Shown here piece by piece: positions 7,282 through 13,380 of a stretch of DNA of 41,915 bases (position 1 is its first letter; each line of letters opens with the position of its first letter). Source of the DNA: an uncultured Bacilli bacterium. GTDB lineage: Bacteria; Bacillota_I; Bacilli_A; RF39; UBA660. The stretch spans positions 1 to 41,915 of the forward strand of contig CALVVR010000010.1 in assembly GCA_944363915.1 (NCBI GenBank). The letters run 5' to 3'. The position numbers were made by a program, and so were the translations under genes. The notes below the pieces were generated by a model. The model had not been told where the DNA came from, made no database searches, and saw only the letters and a program-made list of their open reading frames with translations.

Positions 7282-9147
7282 TTTAGTTTTTATTTTTACG
7301 GATGCATATTTATCATGAGCATTATTACGAGCTTCATAAGCTTTTTTTATAGTTAAAATGATAATTTCTCTGATAGTTTTAGCGCGAAATTTTTCTTTTT
7401 CATTACCTTCTAATCTTTTAATAAATTTATTAAAACATCCCATACTATTAGCATACATTAAATAATATGGTACATTATCTAAATTAGCGATATCACCTTT
7501 AATTAAGGTCTTCTTCAAATTAGAGTATTTATAATATTCAGTTAAACCAGCTGCAGTTCTTTTACGGAATAAAATAAAATAAATTAAAAATATAATAGCT
7601 AATATAATAATAATAATTGAAGAATAATAAGTATTCTTGCCGATTAAGAAAAGACCTAAAAAGATTCCAATCACACAATAAATAATTCCAAAAATTTTAA
7701 AGACTAATAAATTTTCGTAATATTTTTCTTCTTCGGCTTCTTCAGTGGCAAAATTAAGCCAATTTGAATAATTTTTTAAGAATTCATCAAAATCTTCTTG
7801 AGCTTGATAAACAATATTTTCTAAAGTCAATTTATTTTGATTAGCAAAAAGCATTTTAATCATTTTTTCTTCGCTACGTGATAAATCACTGGTTTTATTG
7901 CTTTTTAAAATTCTTTTTTTCTCATCAAAAATTATCACTTTTTTTTCAATTAAATAAAGTAATGAGGAAGCTAAATCATAATTGTTAACTTTTTTTCTAA
8001 AAAGATATCCAATTTTAAATGGATTAAGTTGTTCATCTAGTTGAAAATCTTCCATAATGATTCGATGGTTATATTTTTTATAAATTTGATATAAAATAAT
8101 TATTAAACCAATAATCCAAATGGTTATAATACTAGTCAAAATGACTTTTAAAAATTCTTCTCTTCTTTCAATCTTAGGTTCGATATTCATTAATCTAATT
8201 AATAATTCCGTTTTTAATTTATCTGTTTCTCTTAAACTAGAAACTTTTTCAAAAGCTAGATTATAATCATCACGATTATAGCTATTTTCAGCATTATTTA
8301 CCATATTATAAGATTCTTCTCTTAATTGATTATATTCTTCATCTTTGGGATCAATAGCTTCTAAGTCTAAGTTTTTTTCTAAATTAATTATTTTATCTAA
8401 AACAATTTCGTCAGTTGTTTTATCAGTTTTAACAATATCATTATCAAAAATAAGTCTAAAATCAAAAGATTCATCTTTATTTAATGATGCAATATTTATT
8501 AAAATTGTTTCTTCATCAACATGTTTAGTTTGTATATTATCAATACCATGCGTCCAAATTTGTAAATTTTCTTGATTATTAGGAATATGGATAATTAATT
8601 CTAAATTATTAATATCCTCTTCTACATAGTTAAACAAATACATAGCTAATTCAGAAATATCTTTGTGATTTATAACCATATTTTCTAAAGTGTAGTCAAT
8701 ATAAAAATCTTTATTCATTCGACTTGGATTATAAATTTTATATATTTGCCCATTTTCTGTTTCGGTAATTGTGTAAACACTATGATCACCCTTAGTAGCT
8801 TCTAAAACTAATTTAAATAAATCACCAGTCTTTAGAAAATCTTCGATCGTTGCATCTTTTGAATAATCTATTGCTCTTACTTCATTTAATTTTAAACCAC
8901 TACCATTATATAAATTTTTATCAATACTAGCTAACATATCACCTTTATAACCTTGATAATTATTTTTGTAATTAATAACTCTTTCATAACCGTTATAAAT
9001 ACCTTCCATTTGAAAAGCCTCAATAACTCTTACGTCACCATTTTCTAATATTGTTAAATCAATTCGATAATTAGTTACTTCGTAATCAGCTAAAGCAATT
9101 GGTACAAAAAACAAAAAACAGATAATAAAATAAATTATTTTTTTCAT
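7279..9147 (-). CDS. DUF2207 membrane protein
   Basis: 622 residues. A signal peptide (residues 1-20, ending ALA) is followed by an extracytoplasmic DUF2207 domain (DYEVTNYRIDLTILENGDVRV). A membrane helix lies near residue 335-355, and two more lie near 485-505 and 512-530. The cytoplasmic tail is charged. DUF2207 proteins usually sit beside LemA, as here, but their biochemical role is unknown. ATG 9147 is chosen because GGAGGTTTG precedes it; an in-frame start further upstream would run through the lemA terminator and the lemA coding region. The Cys/Gly-rich C-terminus of some relatives is absent. Confidence 0.85.
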   Translation of the reverse strand: MKKIIYFIICFLFFVPIALADYEVTNYRIDLTILENGDVRVIEAFQMEGIYNGYERVINYKNNYQGYKGDMLASIDKNLYNGSGLKLNEVRAIDYSKDATIEDFLKTGDLFKLVLEATKGDHSVYTITETENGQIYKIYNPSRMNKDFYIDYTLENMVINHKDISELAMYLFNYVEEDINNLELIIHIPNNQENLQIWTHGIDNIQTKHVDEETILINIASLNKDESFDFRLIFDNDIVKTDKTTDEIVLDKIINLEKNLDLEAIDPKDEEYNQLREESYNMVNNAENSYNRDDYNLAFEKVSSLRETDKLKTELLIRLMNIEPKIERREEFLKVILTSIITIWIIGLIIILYQIYKKYNHRIIMEDFQLDEQLNPFKIGYLFRKKVNNYDLASSLLYLIEKKVIIFDEKKRILKSNKTSDLSRSEEKMIKMLFANQNKLTLENIVYQAQEDFDEFLKNYSNWLNFATEEAEEEKYYENLLVFKIFGIIYCVIGIFLGLFLIGKNTYYSSIIIIILAIIFLIYFILFRKRTAAGLTEYYKYSNLKKTLIKGDIANLDNVPYYLMYANSMGCFNKFIKRLEGNEKEKFRAKTIREIIILTIKKAYEARNNAHDKYASVKIKTK

Positions 9148-9156
9148 TACAAACCT

Positions 9157-9184
9157 CCAAAAAAAGCTTACTGATGTAAGCTTA
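9157..9184 (-). terminator. Hairpin with T run between lemA and DUF2207 gene
   Basis: AAGCTTAC (9164-9171) and GTAAGCTT (9176-9183) form a perfect 8-bp stem with a four-base loop, followed by a T run on the minus strand. It overlaps the lemA stop and stands just before the DUF2207 ribosome site. It should end or reduce read-through from lemA. Confidence 0.7.
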
Positions 9185-9745
9185 AAACGCAACTTTTGGT
9201 GCTTCTTTAGAAGCTTCATCAATTTCAAAAAATGCTTCTGATTTAAACTTAAACAATGAAGCAACTATATTTGATGGAAAAACTTCTAATTTATTTTTAT
9301 AATTAAGAACTGCATCGTTATAAAATTGTCTAGCATATTGAATTTTATCTTCTGATTCCTTTAAATTATTTTGTAAGTCTAAAAAGTTTGTATTAGCTTT
9401 TAAATCAGGATATGCTTCAGCTACTGCCATAAGTCTACCTAACGCACGTGATAGTTCACCATCAGCTTTAATTTCTTCTTCAGTTGTTTTAGCACCAACA
9501 AGTTTATTTCTTGCTGCGATAACATTTTCTAAAGTTTCACTTTCATGTGTTGCATAACCTTTTACTGTTTCAACTAAATTAGGAATTAAATCAGCTCTTC
9601 TTTTTAATAGTACATCAATCTGAGCCCATTGATCTTTCACTTTATTTCTTAAAACAACTAAACTGTTGTAAGTTGTTCCAACAAATAACAATATTAATAC
9701 TATTATTAAAGCAATTATTATTAGGGCAATCATCCAACCTTCCAT
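9182..9745 (-). CDS. lemA: LemA family protein
   Basis: 187 residues. One N-terminal membrane helix (about 4-24) has a short outside end. The cytoplasmic helical domain carries the family's conserved YNSLVVLRNKVKDQWAQIDV and LLKRRADLIPNLVETVKGY. Other landmarks include AVAEAYPDLKAN and LQNNLKESEDKIQYARQFYNDAV. The function is not settled; LemA is widespread and pairs with DUF2207 or TPM-domain proteins. ATG 9745 follows GGAGGTTAAAAAT; the earlier ATG codons lie at or before that site. Confidence 0.93.
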   Translation of the reverse strand: MEGWMIALIIIALIIVLILLFVGTTYNSLVVLRNKVKDQWAQIDVLLKRRADLIPNLVETVKGYATHESETLENVIAARNKLVGAKTTEEEIKADGELSRALGRLMAVAEAYPDLKANTNFLDLQNNLKESEDKIQYARQFYNDAVLNYKNKLEVFPSNIVASLFKFKSEAFFEIDEASKEAPKVAF

Positions 9746-9842
9746 ATTTTTAACCTCCATTATCATTATATAATATTTTAAATAAAAAATAAATACATAT
9801 TTTAAAAATTTTTAGACAAAATAAAATTGAAAGGAAATGATT

Positions 9843-10052
9843 ATGATGAATATTAATATTAGAAAACATATTTTAGATAACTTTAAAGGAGCTGAAAAAG
9901 ATGAAATTAAAGCTTCAATCGAAGCTTCTATAAAAGAAAAAGATGAGATCACCTTGCCTGGATTAGGCGTTTTTTTTGAAGAATTATGGTGTCATAGCGA
10001 CGATAATAGTCGTGAATATATCTTAAATACGTTAAAAAATTCATTAAAATAA
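9843..10052 (+). CDS. sspI: Small acid-soluble spore protein, SspI-like
   Basis: 69 residues. The stretch LPGLGVFFEELWCHSDD, followed by a helix ending in LKNSLK, matches the SspI family, which reads LPGLGVLFE.IW and is of the same length. SspI is made in the forespore late in sporulation; its exact role is unclear. I start at ATG 9843, seven bases after AAAGG; ATG 9837 overlaps that site and ATG 9846 is also possible. A Cys (WCHSDD) is unusual for this family as I recall it. Function in this organism is inferred, since no sigma-G promoter could be assigned with confidence. Confidence 0.78.
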   Translation: MMNINIRKHILDNFKGAEKDEIKASIEASIKEKDEITLPGLGVFFEELWCHSDDNSREYILNTLKNSLK

Positions 10053-10080
10053 TAAAAAAAGGTTGACAAAATCAATCTTT
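10053..10080. terminator. Bidirectional terminator between sspI-like gene and ncRNA
   Basis: AAAGGTTG (10058-10065) pairs with CAATCTTT (10073-10080). On the minus strand it runs into seven T residues, and on the plus strand into a weaker TTTT. It can end both the sspI-like transcript and the minus-strand RNA. Confidence 0.65.
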
Positions 10081-10219
10081 TGAATTAGTATATATAGTAC
10101 CAATTCGGAAATATTCGAATTGGCGCTAGTATCACACTAGCCAACCCCTTTTTATTCTTTTATGCGAACTATTCCTCAGGGGGGAATAGTTCTTTTTTGT
10201 ACCCCTTTTATTCTAGTAC
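10054..10219 (-). ncRNA. Candidate structured RNA of about 165 nt, unidentified
   Basis: No coding frame spans this block, yet it has a promoter (10226-10255) and terminator in the right places on the minus strand. It contains three strong hairpins: GAACTATTCC/GGAATAGTTC (10166-10192), GCTAGT/ACTAGC (10125-10141) and CCAATTCG/CGAATTGG (10100-10123). A GGGGTT linker is clearly richer in G than its surroundings. I compared it mentally with 6S, SRP, tmRNA and RNase P RNA and found no match. The plus strand also has promoter-like boxes and a T run after the first-named hairpin, so the strand is not certain. Confidence 0.55.
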
Positions 10220-10225
10220 GATTCC

Positions 10226-10255
10226 ATTATAATATATAAAAAATAGCTAAGTCAA
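10226..10255 (-). promoter_or_regulatory. Promoter of the candidate RNA
   Basis: Minus-strand TTGACT (10250-10255) and TATAAT (10226-10231) are 18 bases apart. The expected transcription start is near 10219. Confidence 0.65.
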
Positions 10256-10290
10256 TATATTTTATTAATGGCAATGTCAAGATGTGTCAA

Positions 10291-10485
10291 TTATTTTAAC
10301 TTTATTTTATCTTTAGCTACTTCTTCTAAGGCTCTTCCGATTGGTTTTTTAGAAACATATTCATATTCTTTTAATTGATAATGATGTGTTTGTTCAATCT
10401 CATGAGCTCTTTTCGCTACGATATTTACTAATAAATATTTTGAACCAACTTGATTAAGTAGCTTGTCAATAGATGGATAAATCAT
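10291..10485 (-). CDS. rpoZ: RNA polymerase omega subunit
   Basis: 64 residues. MIYPSIDKLLNQVGSKYLLV, then AKRAHEI and KKPIGRALEEVAKDKI, follow the omega pattern (P.id.Ll..v.skY.Lv...AkRA..i, then .k..~.Al.Ei..g.i). Omega stabilises the beta-prime subunit during polymerase assembly. ATG 10485 has GGAAGGTGATT upstream; an in-frame ATG 24 codons earlier has no such site and lies in AT-rich leader. Usually rpoZ follows gmk; here it stands alone between a nuclease gene and an RNA gene. Confidence 0.9.
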   Translation of the reverse strand: MIYPSIDKLLNQVGSKYLLVNIVAKRAHEIEQTHHYQLKEYEYVSKKPIGRALEEVAKDKIKLK

Positions 10486-10556
10486 TTTAATCACCTTCCT
10501 ATACTTATAATAAACTAAAAATAATATATTTACAACTAATTTCTTAAAATTTGACA

Positions 10557-12329
10557 TTATTTGACAATGTCTCTTAAACCTTTTAATATTTCATACATTG
10601 CCCAAGTATCTTGACAGCAGTATTCAACTAATTTTTGATATTTATATTCATATTCTTGTTTATTCATCGTCTTAAATTTTGCATATGTTACTAAAGCTTC
10701 TACGCCATTAGATATATCCATTCCTTTATAAGTTAAATTACTAAATAAAGGAAGGATTTTTTTAATAGAAAATGATCCTTGCATATCTTCATGGTAATAA
10801 TTAAATAAAGAAGCTTCTTCTTTAGTATAACCTAAGTTCTCATATAATTTAGTATTAGTTTTAGTAATATTCATCAAATCAAAAACTCTATTTCTAATAT
10901 TTAATAAGTCTTTTTTATAATCAGGAAAAATATCGGCTAATTCTTTTAATCTACCTTTTTCAAATGATTCATTATAAACTAAAATTGTTCCTTTATCGCC
11001 AATATATTCGATTAGTTTTTGAATTAACTCTTCCCGATGATCTTGTTCATCTTTAGCTAAATAACCATAATGATCTTTTACTTTATCACAAACTCCTTCT
11101 TCTTTTTCAATGTGCAAAGAAAATTGAAAAACTGACTGGGTATACGGTTTTTCGCCTTTAAATCTAGGTAACGGACAAGGAAATGTTTCAAAATCTAAGT
11201 GGTATACTGGATAAGTTATTTGTTTTAAACCATCTTTAATCTTATTTTTATTGATATAAGGAATATGGGTTTTAACAACTTCTTTTTGAATTTTATTTTT
11301 TTCTCTTGTTAAATCTTCGTCACTAACTTCTAACATATTAGTTATCCCACTATTAATTAATTCATAAACTGATTGTTTATTAAAGCCATAATGATTATCT
11401 AAATAAGTTAAAACCGAATTTTTTTTAGGCAAAATGTCAAAACATAAATCAAAATATTGGCATTCTGTTGATTTTTTATTTTCACAAAATTCTCCTACTT
11501 CACATCTTTTACTATCTAATCTAGCAATATATTCTTCTAATTTTTTTCTGTCTTGGTCAATTATTTCTTGATAATCTTTCGTAATAGAAGTTAAATCAAA
11601 ATAAGCAATTATATCATCACTATAAATAGGTATTCCTTTTTCATATTTACCATCAAAAGTATAATCAGCATTTAAAACCGCTAAATAATAATGTACTTTA
11701 TCAATCTTATCTAGCTGGTTGTTTTGTTTTAAATCATTTTCAATAATATATCTTTGAATAGCTAAATCATAAACATAATGCCCTGCTTTATCATATCTAT
11801 CTAATAGTTTATCTCTTACTTTGTAATATTTATTAGGTAAATTTTTATTATTATCTTCTAATAAATAGTAAATATTATTTTTCTTTTCAAAAATAGAAAT
11901 AAAATCTTCTTCTTTATATCCAATACTTAAAAATTTATTGCTAGTAGTTGCTTTTACTTCAATAATATTAAATGAATCATTATCTTCGTTATAAATATCG
12001 ACATAACAAATATATCTAATCCCATTTATTTTACAATCAAAACTTTCTTGTTCAAAAGTATTATAAGCATATTTAAAACTACCTTTAAAATGATTTTTAG
12101 CGTATTTTCCAGCTAGTATTTCAACTTCATTATAGTAAGGTAGCATAACTTCCATTTGTTCATCTACGTTAGCTTCACTAGCTAGTTCTTTTAATAATTC
12201 ATTTTGTTCTTCTTTTAAATATTCTTCATAACTAATATCACTATTTAATACTTCTTTTTTTAAATCATCTAATGCAACAAATCTTGGACATCTTGTATAG
12301 TTGATAAATTTAGTTTTTGTTATTGCCAT
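10557..12329 (-). CDS. DUF2779 protein: RecB/Cas4-like plus DEDD exonuclease-like domains
   Basis: 590 residues. The N-terminus (TRCPRFVALDDL) and the motif IIEVKATT near residue 120 look like a RecB/Cas4-type PD-(D/E)XK nuclease. A Cys cluster (residues about 280-296: CEVGEFC, then TECQYFDLC) recalls the Fe-S cluster of Cas4/AddB-like enzymes. The C-terminal half is DUF2779: YHLDFETF near 376, VYNESFEKGRL near 447 and YCCQDTWAMYE near 570 give the Asp/Glu and Asp residues of an RNase H-like DEDD exonuclease. Substrate and pathway are unknown. The start overlaps the preceding gene by 20 bases, and GGTGAAAT supplies the ribosome site, so the two are co-translated. Confidence 0.82.
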   Translation of the reverse strand: MAITKTKFINYTRCPRFVALDDLKKEVLNSDISYEEYLKEEQNELLKELASEANVDEQMEVMLPYYNEVEILAGKYAKNHFKGSFKYAYNTFEQESFDCKINGIRYICYVDIYNEDNDSFNIIEVKATTSNKFLSIGYKEEDFISIFEKKNNIYYLLEDNNKNLPNKYYKVRDKLLDRYDKAGHYVYDLAIQRYIIENDLKQNNQLDKIDKVHYYLAVLNADYTFDGKYEKGIPIYSDDIIAYFDLTSITKDYQEIIDQDRKKLEEYIARLDSKRCEVGEFCENKKSTECQYFDLCFDILPKKNSVLTYLDNHYGFNKQSVYELINSGITNMLEVSDEDLTREKNKIQKEVVKTHIPYINKNKIKDGLKQITYPVYHLDFETFPCPLPRFKGEKPYTQSVFQFSLHIEKEEGVCDKVKDHYGYLAKDEQDHREELIQKLIEYIGDKGTILVYNESFEKGRLKELADIFPDYKKDLLNIRNRVFDLMNITKTNTKLYENLGYTKEEASLFNYYHEDMQGSFSIKKILPLFSNLTYKGMDISNGVEALVTYAKFKTMNKQEYEYKYQKLVEYCCQDTWAMYEILKGLRDIVK

Positions 12330-12933
12330 ATTTCACCTTCAAATCATTATATATTTGATCAATTTTTTCTTTTGTATAAATTCGTTCATTTAATCTTTTT
12401 TCTAAAGTATTATAAATAAATCTTCTAGTTGTTAGCCAAACACCTGTTACTTTAAAAACAATTCCTGGCTGGAGAATAAAATAGTGATAAATATCGGCTT
12501 TGACAATAAAAGGATTATTTACTCTCTTATCATTTATTGTCCACTCTAAATCATTAATATCTCCTTTTAAAATACCGCTTTTTCTAATTGTAGCAAACTC
12601 AAATACTCCTGCTTCGTTAATAACAATTAAATTATTATTAATAACCAATGTTTTTTGATAAGTATTTAAATTATTAATTTCAGCAATAATCAATTCATTA
12701 TCAGAATATCTCCTCATTTTACGGAAAGGACTACCATATTTATCAATATTGATCATTAATTTTATTACTGTCAATGTGTTTAAAATAACAAAGACAAAGA
12801 AAAGACATGTTAAAGGAAAACTAAGTAAAGAGTTTAACATAAAAACACTTAAAATACGTAAAACAACTATTGGTGCAACAATAATATAGACAATAGCTAA
12901 AGCAAAAAACAAAACTTTATTTATTTTTTTCAT
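12310..12933 (-). CDS. Membrane protein with divergent NERD-like domain
   Basis: 207 residues. Two membrane helices (about 8-30 and 36-62) precede a soluble domain of about 120 residues. The stretch VINNNLIVINEAGVFEFATIR, followed by GILKGD, a Trp and NNPF, follows the NERD pattern (GVf.IE.K...G.i.gd...W....NP). The expected nuclease E-x-K is changed to FEFATIRK, so catalysis is doubtful. It is coupled to the DUF2779 nuclease, and I infer it anchors or regulates that enzyme. The assignment is by pattern only. Confidence 0.55.
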   Translation of the reverse strand: MKKINKVLFFALAIVYIIVAPIVVLRILSVFMLNSLLSFPLTCLFFVFVILNTLTVIKLMINIDKYGSPFRKMRRYSDNELIIAEINNLNTYQKTLVINNNLIVINEAGVFEFATIRKSGILKGDINDLEWTINDKRVNNPFIVKADIYHYFILQPGIVFKVTGVWLTTRRFIYNTLEKRLNERIYTKEKIDQIYNDLKVKYGNNKN

Positions 12934-13230
12934 TTTACCACCATATTAATAATAACACATTTAACTTAATAATAAAAGTACCGATTTAATCATTACTTAT
13001 ATCATTGTTTTTTTGTTCATCAACACTATTTGACAAAGAGCTCAAAAAAACAATTTTTCGATTTTACTCTACTAAACTGTTTTTATTATAGTTATAGTAA
13101 ACTAAATTTTAAAGTTGTAAAAGTCAAAGTCTATTGTTTATTTAACAGCAATGTGTTTTTCATAAAGTTTTAACAATTGACATTTTTATTAGTTTTTATC
13201 TTAATACTTACACGAGCTTATGTTTGAAAT
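12934..13230. other. Intergenic region downstream of prepilin copy 2
   Basis: Contains repeat B (13021-13041) and otherwise AT-rich sequence with no frame or clear hairpin. I looked here for a DGR template repeat, because templates often lie just after the target gene, and found no G+C-rich block matching 13231-13380. Confidence 0.5.
13021..13041. repeat. 21-base repeat B, right copy (possible IS end)
   Basis: Exact match to 1718-1738 in the same orientation. It lies about 190 bases beyond the stop of prepilin copy 2. Confidence 0.5.
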
Positions 13231-13380
13231 CTATGGGAAGAGGACGGCACGCGCGCTGATGTAACTGAACGCATCACCATTGTAGTAGTTGAAGTGGAAC
13301 ACGCCTGCGTTAGAACCATTGCCGTAGTTGCCGCCACGGAGGAACCAAGAGTGACTAGAGTAGACGAAGCCCGCGAAATC
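13231..13380 (-). other. Putative DGR variable repeat at 3' end of prepilin gene
   Basis: I counted 81 G or C in these 150 bases (54%), against far more AT-rich sequence on both sides. Of the 49 sense codons 42 end in C or T and 29 in C, opposite to the A/T-ending codons of neighbouring genes. Tyr, Phe, His, Asn, Ser, Gly and Asp codons (TAC, TTC, CAC, AAC, AGC, GGC, GAT) dominate, as expected when AAC/AAT codons of a template are altered at adenines. The position, at the very end of an FGE/C-type-lectin-like domain and ending in a G+C-rich tract by the stop, is where DGR variable repeats lie. No reverse transcriptase or template is in the window. Confidence 0.6.

Noticed and set aside
9780-9836. 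A sigma-G promoter before the sspI-like gene
   Set aside because: TACATAT and CAAAATA at about 16-base spacing are only loosely similar to the consensus in sequence this AT-rich.
10054-10219. Assignment of the structured RNA as 6S or SRP RNA
   Set aside because: The length would suit 6S, but I see no single long rod with a central bubble, and the SRP GGAAGGA-type tetraloop region is absent.
1718-13041. The 11.3 kb between the two 21-base repeats as one transposed unit
   Set aside because: The repeats are direct, and the interval holds ordinary housekeeping genes (trmB, rpoZ, lemA) with no transposase of that family.
13041-13230. Possible DGR template repeat just downstream of the prepilin
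   Set aside because: The stretch is AT-rich and shows no similarity to 13231-13380. I found no other G+C-rich block in the window that could be the template.
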